Notes: generated by a model from the sequence alone, not told the origin. Shown: positions 7,437 through 18,491, numbered from the stretch's first letter. The stretch is 41,203 nucleotides of DNA from Desulfoscipio geothermicus (GCA_016841905.1 JAENYF010000029.1:1-41203); one strand, 5' to 3'. Program-made: numbers and translations.

Positions 7437-9386
7437 CTAATCTTTTTTATAAAACCGCCGGCACACATACCCGTCGGCACGCAGCAGCAGCCCTTTGGCC
7501 CAGGGCGGAGTCTCGCTCATGCAGCGGCAGACGGCCTCCAGCGCATCGTCACAGGACGCTGCCCTTGCTTCAATGACTACCTCGTCGTGGACGCTCATCA
7601 CGATGGCACAGCCCATACTGTCCAGCCGCCGCATGGCGTAGCAGAGGATGTCGCGGGCAATGGCCTGCACGATGTTCTCCACAAACTTGGGACCGTAAGA
7701 CTCAAGGCGTCCCCATTTTTTCGCGGCGTCTACACCTTCGTAGGTAACCGAATCGCCGCCAAAGCGATTCCGGCCAATTTGCGGTTTTACGTAGGCCAGC
7801 TGCCTGCCGGATGGCAGGGTTATAAACAGCATCCCACTTTGGCAGGAAAAGCGGATGCCGTGGGTCTGTGTCGCGGTTCGTTCTTTAACCGCCTTCATTG
7901 CCGCCTTGTCCACATCCCACCAGAGCCGCACGATTTTGGGATTGGCGGTTCGCCAGGCACTCACCAGCGGCTGGAGTTCCTCCACGGCAACACCCATCTC
8001 CAGCGCGCCCAGCGCCTTTAAGGCACCCACCGAGCCGCCGTACCCGAGAGCAAGTTCCGCAATTTTACCCTTCTGCCGGAGCAGGCTGCCCCTGGTAATT
8101 GACTCCATGGGGACATGGAACATCCGGCCGGCCGACGCTTCGTAAATCTTGCCGTGGGTGGCGAACACCTCATTGCGCCACGTTTCGCCGGCCAGCCAGG
8201 CAATAACACGAGCTTCAATCGCCGAGAAGTCGGCCACCAGAAAAGCGCAGCCCGGCTTGGGCACAAAGGCGGTGCGGATGAGTTCGGACAGCACGCCGGG
8301 GACAGAATCGTAAAGAGCTTCCAGCATGGCGAAGTCGCCGCTTTTGACCAGGCTGCGCGCCTGCTCCAAATCCAGCAGATGGTTTTGGGGCAGGTTTTGC
8401 ACCTGAATCAGCCTGCCCGCCCAGCGCCCGGTCCGGTTGGCACCGTAAAACTGCAAAAGCCCTCTGGCTCTGCCGTCCCGGCAGACGGCGCTATGCATAG
8501 CCGTGTATTTTTTTACGCTGCTCCTGGCCAATGACTGCCGCAGTTCCAGTACCTGTCCGAGGGGTTCCGGCGCGATTTTCAGCAATTCCTTAACCGCCGC
8601 CTTTCCCAGCGTGTCGGTGGCCAGACCGTGATCGGCCAGCCACGCCTTCAGCTGAGTGACTGAGTTCGGATTGTCCAGTGCGGTTATTGACTTCATGCGC
8701 CTGGTGTTTGCAGCCCTCGATTGCTCGTCGCAGCGGATGGCTTCTGTGACCAGCTCCATATCCAGCCGGATGCCCCGGTCGTTGATTTGCTGGTCAAGAA
8801 TATAGCTGCGCCACTCGTCCCCCGGTACGGGGAACTTCCGGAGCCGGGCCTGCAGCGCCAGTTCGGTTTCCACGTCACGGATATTATAGGCTTTAAATTG
8901 CTCCCACTTGTCCGGCGCATCGGCGGGCAGGTTGCGTGTACGGCCGCCGTTGGCCCTGGTGGGCTTGCAGGGCACAGAGAAAAAGCGGACGAGATCTTTG
9001 CCTTCCTTCAACTTCTGCTTGGCTAGCCCGAGCACCGCGCCTGCGCCCTCAAGAGTTAGCGGCAGCCCCAGGTACGCCGCCCAAACCATCGTGCAGCGCC
9101 AAGACTCCGGCTCCAGCCATTGGCCCAGATACCGGGACAGGCAAACCCGCTCAAACTGAGCGTTAAACGCCCATTTGGTGACTGCTTCATCGGTCAAAGC
9201 CAGCTTGAACTCCTCCGGCAATGCTTCACCGCCCGCCAAATCTATGCACCATACCTCCCCGCCGTCGGCCGCATAGCTGACCAGCAGGATCTCAAAATCC
9301 GGTGCTTCAGCGTATTTGTACACGCCGCACCTGGCCAGATCCCGGCTACTGTAGGTTTCAATATCGATACTGAGATTTCTCATCAT
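7437..9386 (-). CDS. Phage-type family A DNA polymerase
   Basis: This 649-aa protein has an N-terminal DEDD 3'-5' exonuclease (SIDIETYSSRDL, exo I; NIRDVETELALQ, exo III region) and a C-terminal Pol I palm. Motif A is FLVADFSAIEARVIAWLAGE, motif B RQKGKIAELALGYGGSVGAL, motif C VMSVHDEVVIEA. It lacks the 5'-nuclease domain of bacterial Pol I and is the length usual for phage enzymes. All catalytic acids are present, so it should be active. Two adjacent ATGs (9386, 9383) follow GGAG; the second has the better spacing. It sits between the DUF2815 gene upstream and the VapE gene downstream and should copy the element's DNA with them. Confidence 0.93.
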   Translation of the reverse strand: MMRNLSIDIETYSSRDLARCGVYKYAEAPDFEILLVSYAADGGEVWCIDLAGGEALPEEFKLALTDEAVTKWAFNAQFERVCLSRYLGQWLEPESWRCTMVWAAYLGLPLTLEGAGAVLGLAKQKLKEGKDLVRFFSVPCKPTRANGGRTRNLPADAPDKWEQFKAYNIRDVETELALQARLRKFPVPGDEWRSYILDQQINDRGIRLDMELVTEAIRCDEQSRAANTRRMKSITALDNPNSVTQLKAWLADHGLATDTLGKAAVKELLKIAPEPLGQVLELRQSLARSSVKKYTAMHSAVCRDGRARGLLQFYGANRTGRWAGRLIQVQNLPQNHLLDLEQARSLVKSGDFAMLEALYDSVPGVLSELIRTAFVPKPGCAFLVADFSAIEARVIAWLAGETWRNEVFATHGKIYEASAGRMFHVPMESITRGSLLRQKGKIAELALGYGGSVGALKALGALEMGVAVEELQPLVSAWRTANPKIVRLWWDVDKAAMKAVKERTATQTHGIRFSCQSGMLFITLPSGRQLAYVKPQIGRNRFGGDSVTYEGVDAAKKWGRLESYGPKFVENIVQAIARDILCYAMRRLDSMGCAIVMSVHDEVVIEARAASCDDALEAVCRCMSETPPWAKGLLLRADGYVCRRFYKKD

Positions 9387-9448
9387 TACTCCATTGCGGA
9401 AAAGAACGACAGGAACCCTACCGCCCTAGCCCAGGTTGTTTTGAACTG

Positions 9449-10006
9449 TTATTCCAGAAAATCTTCACTATCATCATCCGGGGTGAAATCTTCGGCTGCA
9501 CTGCTCCTTACGCCCAACGGCTCGCCGTCGCGGATTTTCTGGATATTGCCCAGCCCGCAGGCGATACCACGTTTGCCGTTGGAGTTAAAAGCATAAAAGT
9601 TCATGCTAACCCTGGCATACACTCCGGAATAAACCTCCGAGCGGCTCGTAATGGGGCAGAGTGCCTGGTCCACGATCTCCGGGGCGGAGTTGCTGTTGGC
9701 ATTGACGAACCAGCTATCCGCATAGGCTTCATCATCCGGACGGTCGATGTCTCCATCACGCAGCGGGAGCTTCAGAGCGTCCCTGCCTGGAATCTTACCG
9801 CCAAATTTACCGCGCCCTTCCTCAATGGCGGCCTCCACGGCAGCATTGATGGCAGCGATGGTCTTGGTGTCGCTCTTGGGGATAATGACACTGACGCTGA
9901 ATTTCTCCGGGCCGCCGTTAATCGATTTCGGTTCCCACACGTTGGCGTAAGACAAACGCACAACACCCGTGACAACCTTGGTAGGACTATTTGCATTATT
10001 TGGCAT
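9449..10006 (-). CDS. DUF2815 family protein (probable phage ssDNA-binding protein)
   Basis: This 185-aa protein shows the family pattern: TGVVRLSYANVWEPKSINGGPEKFSVSVIIPKSDTKTIAAINAAVEAAIEEG, then GRDALKLPLRDGD..DRPDDEAYADSWFVNANSNSAPEIVD and YSGVYARVSMNFYAFNSNGKRGIACGLGNIQKIRDGEPL, with an acidic C-terminal tail (DDDSEDFLE) like that of ssDNA-binding proteins. DUF2815 proteins have an OB-like fold and accompany DUF2800 and family A polymerases in phages. The ATG lies 2 nt after the stop of the DUF2800 gene, with GAGGA upstream inside that gene. It probably coats single-stranded DNA for the polymerase. Confidence 0.9.
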   Translation of the reverse strand: MPNNANSPTKVVTGVVRLSYANVWEPKSINGGPEKFSVSVIIPKSDTKTIAAINAAVEAAIEEGRGKFGGKIPGRDALKLPLRDGDIDRPDDEAYADSWFVNANSNSAPEIVDQALCPITSRSEVYSGVYARVSMNFYAFNSNGKRGIACGLGNIQKIRDGEPLGVRSSAAEDFTPDDDSEDFLE

Positions 10007-10008
10007 TG

Positions 10009-11145
10009 CTACATATCCTCCTTAAAATCATGTTTTGCAGATGTATCGATGGCCTCGCGCTTGTCCGAGAGCGGAACCAGCGCCGGCTTGCCGGGCGGCT
10101 TTTCGATGAGGCCGCCAAGGATTGACTGAAATTTACTCTTACCCATCAGCCGCTCCATGTCGGTGAGGGTAATCAGGCTCCGGCGGTAAATGTCACGGTA
10201 GCCCGCTTCTTGGGCGGCTTTAGCGACGGCCTCTTCACTTAAGTACCTGCGGTTGGAGCGCCCCTCGACAAGTTTAAAGCCGTGCCACTCCTTGCCGTGG
10301 CTGACCGCCGCCTCCAAAGCGTAAGCCTTGATGCCGTTCGCCCATAAGGTTAGCTCATCCAGCCGGGCGAGAATTGACTCGATGTCCTCGTCCGTAAGCA
10401 ACGGCGGCATGGCGAATTCGAAGCGGGCCAGGCTCAGCATTGCCTCCGCCCGGGCACGGCACGGCACCGCCGCGCGGCAAAACCGGCAATGCTCGCCGGG
10501 AACATAGGCACCTTCTCCAGCGAAGGCGAGTGCCGCCGTTGGTTTGAGGATTTCCTCCGCCCACCGGCACAGCTCTTCCTTGCCTACCGTGTGGGTGCCG
10601 ACGTTTTCACGCCGGGGCTGATAAACCGTCATGGACACCGTGCTAATGTCGTAGATGCCGTCGAAGAGTTCCAGCGCACCGAGGGCGTACAGCTTCATTT
10701 GGGGGTTATCCTCCGCTGCCACTAAAACGCCCCGGCCGTACTTGAAGTCAATTATGTGAAGCAGCCCATCCGCGATAATCAAGCAGTCGCCGGTACCGAA
10801 GCCGTCCGGTACATACTTGGAGAAGTCCAGGCGCTGCTCGACCAGCACCACCGGGTCACTGCATTCCTGCTTGGTCCGGGCAATGAGCTCCCGGATAAAC
10901 TCCACATAACCTTCGGAACACGCGTCCATCTCGTCGGAATCGTACTGGGAGACGGGCTTTTTGGAGCGCATCTTCAGCGCCCGGCGCAGCTTATGTTCCG
11001 CGAGGGCGTGTGCGGCAGTGCCCTCGGCTGCATATGACCCGCTGTTGTCCTCAAACTCACGCTCCAGCCGCGCCGACGGGGTGCAGTTCAGCCAACGGTG
11101 TGCGCCGGACGCCGACAGCAGGGCATGCTTTAAACTTGCGCTCAT
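10009..11145 (-). CDS. DUF2800 family PD-(D/E)XK nuclease-like protein
   Basis: This 378-aa protein matches DUF2800, related to Cas4/RecB nucleases. It opens HALLSASGAHRWLNCTPSARLEREFED (family start 'h..lspSga.rWl.Cp.s..le'). The nuclease core is VLVEQRLDFSKYVPDGFGTGDCLIIADGLLHIIDFKYGRGV, with the D...DFK residues. A Cys cluster, GEHCRFCRAAVPCRARAE, could hold a metal or Fe-S centre, as in Cas4. The start overlaps the preceding stop as ATGA (4 bp), indicating coupling. It probably processes DNA ends for recombination with DUF2815. It is intact and of family length. Confidence 0.9.
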   Translation of the reverse strand: MSASLKHALLSASGAHRWLNCTPSARLEREFEDNSGSYAAEGTAAHALAEHKLRRALKMRSKKPVSQYDSDEMDACSEGYVEFIRELIARTKQECSDPVVLVEQRLDFSKYVPDGFGTGDCLIIADGLLHIIDFKYGRGVLVAAEDNPQMKLYALGALELFDGIYDISTVSMTVYQPRRENVGTHTVGKEELCRWAEEILKPTAALAFAGEGAYVPGEHCRFCRAAVPCRARAEAMLSLARFEFAMPPLLTDEDIESILARLDELTLWANGIKAYALEAAVSHGKEWHGFKLVEGRSNRRYLSEEAVAKAAQEAGYRDIYRRSLITLTDMERLMGKSKFQSILGGLIEKPPGKPALVPLSDKREAIDTSAKHDFKEDM

Positions 11146-11465
11146 TGCAGCTCCTCCGCCTCCGCCAGGAGCGCCGCATAGTTCGCCGGGTCAATCCGGC
11201 TGAGTTTCGGCGCGCCGTACTTGGCCAGCAAAGCCCGCACATCAGCCGTAAATCCTTGCCGGCTCTTGTCGGCCAGTACCGCTCTAACTTGCTCCAGCGT
11301 TATCGTCTTTGCAGCAGGCTGCTCTTCCGTGGCTGTTGCCGGCCGGTCAGGTTCTACCCCTGAAGCAGCTTCGCTTACCGCCAGCGCTTCCGCCACGGCC
11401 CGCACGCCGGCCGCAAGGGTGAGGAGACTGTCGGCCACATCAAGCAGCAGTTTGGTTTTATCCAC
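11142..11465 (-). CDS. Small helical phage protein of replication module
   Basis: This protein of about 107 aa has a hydrophobic heptad N-terminal helix (DKTKLLLDVADSLLTLAAGVRAVAEAL), a Pro/Ala/Glu linker, and a conserved C-terminal part ITLEQVRAVLADKSRQGFTADVRALLAKYGAPKLSRIDPANYAALLAEAEEL. The C-terminal motif is common in proteins placed just before DUF2800 in Firmicute prophages, sometimes misnamed rRNA biogenesis protein. The function is unknown; the motif recalls small Rep- or nuclease-accessory domains. GTG at 11465 is preferred because GGAGG is about 10 nt upstream; GTG at 11474 is the alternative. It overlaps the upstream stop by 8 nt and the downstream start by 4 nt. Confidence 0.75.
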   Translation of the reverse strand: MDKTKLLLDVADSLLTLAAGVRAVAEALAVSEAASGVEPDRPATATEEQPAAKTITLEQVRAVLADKSRQGFTADVRALLAKYGAPKLSRIDPANYAALLAEAEELQ

Positions 11466-11652
11466 GATTTTCACCCCCCTCCTCAACGATGGACAGCGTC
11501 TTTACGCTGTCGCCCGGAAAAATCACCGTCAGCCTGCGCTGCTCACCAAACAGGCGACGCAGCAGCCTTTCCCGTACGGTGACATGGCGGCAGCCGATAA
11601 TTCCGCCGTTCTGCGGTTCACTGGCCACACTAATCTTGAGCGTGTGCTTCAT
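11458..11652 (-). CDS. Small basic phage protein, unknown
   Basis: This 64-aa protein, MKHTLKISVASEPQNGG followed by IIGCRHVTVRERLLRRLFGEQRRLTVIFPGDSVKTLSIVEEG, is a predicted beta-strand/basic helix/beta-strand unit. Similar short proteins occur at this place in Firmicute phage modules; no function is known. The ATG at 11652 is preferred to 11697 because AAGGTG precedes it and the family begins at MK.T.KISV. It overlaps the next gene by 8 nt. Confidence 0.7.
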   Translation of the reverse strand: MKHTLKISVASEPQNGGIIGCRHVTVRERLLRRLFGEQRRLTVIFPGDSVKTLSIVEEGGENRG

Positions 11653-11730
11653 ATGGAGCACCTTGCCTTTCCGAAGGCCGATTTTTTTTGCCCTCACTAT
11701 ATACCAGGAGAAAGGGCAGATCCGGACGGT

Positions 11731-12192
11731 CTATTTCAAAAATTTTTTAAGTTTTTTCCTGGCGCGTTCCATGGCATGGCGTATCGCCGATTCATCCGTA
11801 CCCTCTTCTTGAGCAATCTCCGCATAAGAACACTGTTCCAGAACGCACCTGGTGATGAGGTATTTTTGTCTATCGTTCAGGCAGGTCATGATTTGGGCGA
11901 TGCTTTCCGCTTGCATCAGTTGCTTTTCAAATTGGGTCTCCTGGGCTACATAACGTTTGGCGTGGCTTGGTTTGCCGTCAGCATCATGAAACAGAAAGTC
12001 TTCCAGCTTGCTCAAAGAAGAACGGCGGTCGATACGAGAGTTCTTCCGTTCGTTGCTCCTTTCGTATCTGTAGGATTCCTGGTAGAAAGTCCCAATTTCC
12101 GTACTGACATCGACGACGAGGCTTTTCTCGTAGTCGGTTGAAATTTCTAGTTCTGTAATTGTTCCGTTGACATCCGTGAATCTGATTTTCAT
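11731..12192 (-). CDS. Sigma-70-like phage regulator
   Basis: This 153-aa protein has an N-terminal part (MKIRFTDVNGTITELEISTDYEKSLVVDVSTEIG) followed by a sigma region-4-like domain: QAESIAQIMTCLNDRQKYLITRCVLEQCSYAEIAQEEGTDESAIRHAMERARKKLKKFL. The sequence LNDRQ..L......SYAEIA.EEG..E.A.R....RA.KKL is the classic region 4.2 helix-turn-helix. It should bind promoters or act as an autonomous small sigma factor for the element. AAGGAG lies 8 nt before the ATG. A large hairpin terminator lies 72 bp upstream, so the gene probably has its own promoter or is controlled by antitermination. About 80 bp separate it from the next small gene. Confidence 0.85.
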   Translation of the reverse strand: MKIRFTDVNGTITELEISTDYEKSLVVDVSTEIGTFYQESYRYERSNERKNSRIDRRSSLSKLEDFLFHDADGKPSHAKRYVAQETQFEKQLMQAESIAQIMTCLNDRQKYLITRCVLEQCSYAEIAQEEGTDESAIRHAMERARKKLKKFLK

Positions 12193-12263
12193 TGTTTGGC
12201 TCCTTCGGTTTTCAAAATTTGGCTTTGAAAATCCGCAGGAGCCGCCGGCCTAAATCCGCAAAG

Positions 12264-12311
12264 AAAAAGACGGCAGGTGAATACCCTTATCGGGTATCCG
12301 CACTGTCGTCT
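12264..12311 (-). terminator. Intrinsic terminator upstream of sigma-like gene
   Basis: On the minus strand a stem with arms GACG.CAG..GGATACCC and GGGTAT...CTG.CGTC closes on the loop GATAA and is followed by TTTTTC. It would stop transcription from the 52-aa gene (12357-12515) before the sigma-like gene. Flanking TGCGGATTT words at about 12251, 12229 and, reversed, near 12322 extend the structure. Confidence 0.65.
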
Positions 12312-12356
12312 GGCGCTCTTGCGGATTTTTAGCTATCTACTTTTTATTTACTGCAA

Positions 12357-12515
12357 CTAAACCGCGCCGGTCTTGCGCGTATGGGTAACTTTCATCGTCC
12401 CGTCCGAACCTAGCTGTATAAGGGTCACGCAGTCTTTTTTGACGATTTCCACTATTCCGACATCACTCCGGATGCTGCAGACAAGTTTGCCGTCGAGATT
12501 CCTAACCTCGTTCAT
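12357..12515 (-). CDS. Small conserved phage protein, unknown
   Basis: This 52-aa protein, MNEVRNLDGKLVCSIRSDVG then IVEIVKKDCVTLIQLGSDGTMKVTHTRK, is all beta-strand by pattern. I recognise it as a recurrent type in Firmicute phage control regions but cannot name a function. The ATG at 12515 has AAAGGAG 13 nt upstream, rather far; a CTG two codons earlier would be better placed. It lies between two terminators (12264-12311 and 12590-12640) and so forms a separate small cassette. Confidence 0.55.
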   Translation of the reverse strand: MNEVRNLDGKLVCSIRSDVGIVEIVKKDCVTLIQLGSDGTMKVTHTRKTGAV

Positions 12516-12589
12516 ATTCAGTTGCGCACTCCTTTCTTGGGGCGTCCCCTTTTTCGTTCCCTCTGCGCGCGCCATAATTCCCTAAAGCA

Positions 12590-12640
12590 CAAAAAAAGCC
12601 GGGGTGCGAAAAATCCTCAGATTTCCGCTTTACCCCGGCT
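12590..12640 (-). terminator. Strong intrinsic terminator / attenuator
   Basis: On the minus strand AGCCGGGGT pairs perfectly with ACCCCGGCT around a 26-nt loop that itself contains a GAAATC/GATTTTTC stem; it is followed by TTTTTTTG. It lies after the zinc-ribbon gene and before the 52-aa gene, so it ends or attenuates the first transcript of the phage module. Confidence 0.85.
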
Positions 12641-12753
12641 ATGTGGTGGCTCTAGATAAGGCCCCGATGTGCTCAGTCAGTAAAAACGCGCTTATTTAGT
12701 TGTTAGTTAATTAGCAAAATAAGATTACATTAGGCTTGTCCACCGGCTGCAGG

Positions 12754-12972
12754 CTACTCCAACCAGCGCTTGGGCTGAAGGAGCGGCACTCTTGGCAAGT
12801 GCATTGGCCTAGTCACCTTGGCGGTCAGGTTATCGCTATCCAGCAGGATCGGTCTTCCGCAATTTGCACAACGCACCGATAATAAGCCCCGCGCATTATT
12901 ATAAACATAGAATTTCTGTTTACTGCAGAGCGGGCAGTTGATAATGCCCTTGATACTTGTGGATTCAGTCAT
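12754..12972 (-). CDS. Small zinc-ribbon phage protein (Com-like)
   Basis: This 72-aa protein has the pattern INCPLCSKQKFYVYNNARGLLSVRCANCGRPILLDSDNL, i.e. CPLC-x17-CANC, a rubredoxin-like zinc ribbon as in Com-type translational regulators and other phage ribbon proteins. The C-terminal tail is basic and Pro-rich. A strong GAGGAGGG site precedes the ATG. It is the first clear gene of the minus-strand module. It probably binds nucleic acid; the target is unknown. Confidence 0.75.
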   Translation of the reverse strand: MTESTSIKGIINCPLCSKQKFYVYNNARGLLSVRCANCGRPILLDSDNLTAKVTRPMHLPRVPLLQPKRWLE

Positions 12973-13013
12973 AGTTTTCCCTCCTCTTGTAATCTAACGT
13001 ACCTAGTCCCCCA

Positions 13014-13121
13014 TCAGCACCGCGTTAAACACCTCCCGCTTCCTCCATAAAGCTCCGGGCAGCAAAGCCTAACTGTGCCTTGCTGGATCTCCCCGTCCGG
13101 TTTGGAATATTCAGATATCAA
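13014..13121 (-). CDS. Possible 35-aa Cys-containing ORF
   Basis: TTG at 13121, close behind GGAGGTG, opens a 35-codon frame: MISEYSKPDGEIQQGTVRLC, then CPELYGGSGRCLTRC. The start is weak and nothing is recognised. It would be the first gene of the minus-strand phage module. It could equally be chance. Confidence 0.25.
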   Translation of the reverse strand: MISEYSKPDGEIQQGTVRLCCPELYGGSGRCLTRC

Positions 13122-13317
13122 AACACCTCCGGACGCTTAAAATACGCAGTTTTTATATTGTAAACAACCCGTTGAAAAGTGAAGTTTAGCCCCATATAAT
13201 CAATAATGCCTCACTTACTGCACTTATAATTTACCAGAACAGTGAACTCATGTCAATATAAAAATGTAGTTAGTGAGGTTTACATAAGGTTGTCATAGCA
13301 GGAAAGGAAGGATAAAG
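13122..13317. promoter_or_regulatory. Divergent control region with operator-like inverted repeat
   Basis: This AT-rich region lies between the minus-strand phage module and plus-strand genes. CCTCACTTACT (13209-13219) and AGTTAGTGAGG (13268-13278) form an inverted pair with one mismatch, separated by 48 bp. Further partial copies (AGTGAAGTTTAG near 13178, AGTGAACT near 13241) resemble the half-site. This looks like repressor half-sites across a switch region, but no repressor gene is adjacent. GGAAAGGAAGG before 13318 is a good ribosome site. Confidence 0.5.
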
Positions 13318-13464
13318 ATGAAAATTTCGCTAAAAAAATACGTAAGGCGAGGGGGTGCTAAATCTGACCGGGAAGAGCCGGGTAAACTGGTGGGTGTTTT
13401 TGGTAATGATGGCATCCATGAATTTGGTCGGCAAGCCGGGTATTTGAATGTCCGGCCCTTATGA
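13318..13464 (+). CDS. Small ORF, 48 aa, unknown
   Basis: ATG at 13318 follows AAGGAAGG by 7 nt and opens a 48-codon frame: MKISLKKYVRRGGAKSDREE then PGKLVGVFGNDGIHEFGRQA and GYLNVRPL. It has a basic N-terminus and no recognised domain. The good ribosome site and the operator-like repeats upstream support expression. It lies about 90 bp ahead of the Fic gene on the same strand. Confidence 0.4.
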   Translation: MKISLKKYVRRGGAKSDREEPGKLVGVFGNDGIHEFGRQAGYLNVRPL

Positions 13465-13556
13465 ATAAAGGGCTGCGTGGGGTTGCGCTAGTATTTAACT
13501 AGTAGTAAAGTAGTAGATATAATACCCTGAAAAAATCTAGGCAAGGGTGATTAATA

Positions 13557-14867
13557 ATGGTAAAACTCAGTAACTCTAAAGATGCGAAGGGAGATATTGA
13601 CTTAAATACATTGTATGAACTTTTTACTTTACGTTATCTTAGTAAAAAAGAAATTAAGTATCGCTTACCTACCGGGATACAAATCAATGACTTTTGGTCC
13701 AAGCTATTGGAATACAGAATGAGTAATGGATACAAAGTACCATTGCTTGACCAAAAAGGAAATTATTTTTGGTTTTGCACTTTGCCTTTTTCAGACAAAT
13801 TAGATCTAATAGATACTAATGCAAAACAAACGGTTAATGATCATATAAATATTATCTCCAAGCAATCTTCTAAACAAGAAAAATTTCTTATCATGGATGC
13901 ATTAATAGATGAAGCATTAAATTCAAGCGTCATAGAAGGTGCTTTTTCAACGAAAAAGAGATCAAAAGAAATCATTGAAAAGGGCATTAAACCTGTTAAC
14001 ATTAGTGAGCAAATGATCTATAACAATTATCAGGCATTAGAATATATAATGGATAATTTACACTATAAAATAAATGATCAGCTCATATTACAAGTTTATA
14101 AAATAATAACGCATAACACGCTGAATGAAGAGGATAAAACGGATGGTTATAGGAATGACAGTGTAATAGTATGGGATTATGCAAATCAAAAAGAAGTTTA
14201 TGAAGGCCCCAAATACACCGAAGTACCTAGAATGATGGCTGATTTAATAGATTTTATTAATAACGAAGATAATTTGCATCCCGTCATCAAAGCATCAATA
14301 ATTCATTTCTATTTTGTTTATGTCCATCCATTTTTTGACGGGAATGGCAGAACCGCTCGTGTCCTCTCTTATATGTATCTGCTACAAAAAGGTTATGACT
14401 TTTTTAGATTTTTTTCAATTTCAACAGTAATAAAGGAACAAAAGAATAAGTATTACAAAGCTATTCAAAGTAGTGAAGACCACTTAGGTGACTTAACATA
14501 TTTTATTGATTTTAACATTAGAATGATACTAGACTCAATTATTAATGTTTTAAGCAGGCTGGGAAAAGAGTTTGGAAAGGTACTAATATTCCATAATCTT
14601 GAGAAAAATGGGATATTATTAACGTTTAGGCAAAAAAGATGCTTGTCATATTTTATTAAAACTGAAAAAAATTATATAACAATTGATGAGTATCAAAAAA
14701 AGTTTAAAATAGCTTATGAAACTGCAAGAAAAGATTTAAACAGCCTTGAAACAATCGGATTATTCAATAAGACAAAGGTTGGTAAAAAATTTATTTATAA
14801 GTTTGTAGGACTGGAAAAGTTAGGCTTGGCGCAATTTTCAACAACAAAAGATACTTGTTCCAAATGA
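13557..14867 (+). CDS. Fic family protein AMP-transferase with autoinhibitory motif
   Basis: This 436-aa protein has the Fic core HPFFDGNGRTARV at about residues 257-269, complete with catalytic His and the DGNGR phosphate loop. Upstream, SSVIEGAF (about residues 122-129) is the S/T-xxx-E-G/N inhibitory helix, so this is a self-inhibited (class II-like) Fic enzyme. Such enzymes transfer AMP or another nucleotide part onto a target side chain. The C-terminus, LTFRQKRCLSYF...YITIDEYQKKFKIAYETARKDLNSLETIGLFNKTKVGKKFIYKF, is a winged helix, suggesting DNA binding or autoregulation. AGGG lies near the ATG. The gene is far more AT-rich than its neighbours and sits next to the CRISPR array, consistent with horizontal transfer. 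The target is unknown. Confidence 0.9.
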   Translation: MVKLSNSKDAKGDIDLNTLYELFTLRYLSKKEIKYRLPTGIQINDFWSKLLEYRMSNGYKVPLLDQKGNYFWFCTLPFSDKLDLIDTNAKQTVNDHINIISKQSSKQEKFLIMDALIDEALNSSVIEGAFSTKKRSKEIIEKGIKPVNISEQMIYNNYQALEYIMDNLHYKINDQLILQVYKIITHNTLNEEDKTDGYRNDSVIVWDYANQKEVYEGPKYTEVPRMMADLIDFINNEDNLHPVIKASIIHFYFVYVHPFFDGNGRTARVLSYMYLLQKGYDFFRFFSISTVIKEQKNKYYKAIQSSEDHLGDLTYFIDFNIRMILDSIINVLSRLGKEFGKVLIFHNLEKNGILLTFRQKRCLSYFIKTEKNYITIDEYQKKFKIAYETARKDLNSLETIGLFNKTKVGKKFIYKFVGLEKLGLAQFSTTKDTCSK

Positions 14868-14874
14868 CGCACAG

Positions 14875-15198
14875 TCATTTCCCATATACCGCCAACACCC
14901 GTCTGGCATATTCGCAAATATTAACTCTCAACCAGTCCGGTTCCGGCACCTCCACCATCTCGCCCCACTGCATGATCCAGGTTTTTAACTCAGCCATACC
15001 GCTAACCTGGAAGGATATCACCACCCCGCCGTCAGGCAGCTCCTCTTCAATAACCTGCGAAGGGTGGTAGATCAGGTTTTTAACCCGGTTCGCCACCGCC
15101 GGGTTAAAGCTTAACCTGACCCGGCAGACTTCCCCGTCATTGATCACGCCCCAGCTGTGGGCCATAAAATCCTTTAAGGAAAAATCTGCGGGATCATA
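14875..15198 (-). pseudogene. WYL-domain regulator, C-terminal fragment cut at CRISPR array
   Basis: The frame from 15198 reads YDPADFSLKDFMAHSWGVIN and continues DGEVCRVRLSFNPAVANRVKNLIYHPSQVIEEELPDGGVVISFQVSGMAELKTWIMQWGEMVEVPEPDWLR..I. This is the end of the WYL domain and its C-terminal WCX extension (F.P.dF.l..fm..sWGvi.dgE...VrL.F.p..a..v....yhPSQ...e..DGg). Full proteins have about 300 residues with an N-terminal HTH and WYL core. Here only about 107 codons remain, and homology ends exactly where the first CRISPR repeat begins (15199); an in-frame TGA follows inside the repeat. An ATG at 15165 exists but has no convincing ribosome site. It converges with the Fic gene, 7 bp away. Confidence 0.85.
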
Positions 15199-18335
<3,137 letters not shown>

Positions 18336-18491
18336 ACTAAGGAATCCCTTATAAAACGGACATTCCTTCAAACCAAAGTATATCATTTTTGTCAGTTTCA
18401 TGCGCAGCAAATTGAGCTTTGTTTTCATAACGACCGAACACGTTAAGGAATTTTTGTTTTGGTCTGCTCAGCGTTGATATTCGCTGCTAAA
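18336..18491 (-). promoter_or_regulatory. CRISPR leader
   Basis: This AT-rich gap of 156 bp between cas2 and the leader-proximal repeat must contain the pre-crRNA promoter and integration signals. On the minus strand a TATACT -10-like box lies at 18377-18382, giving a start about 35-40 bp before the first repeat; no good -35 is evident. The word TAAGGAAT occurs at 18338-18345, touching the repeat, and at 18444-18451, each preceded on the plus strand by CAC plus two bases, a possible recognition motif for the integrase. No gene is supported here. Confidence 0.75.

Noticed and set aside
7587-9166. Long antisense ORFs over the DNA polymerase
   Set aside because: They are shadows of a high-GC coding gene; no ribosome sites or family patterns.
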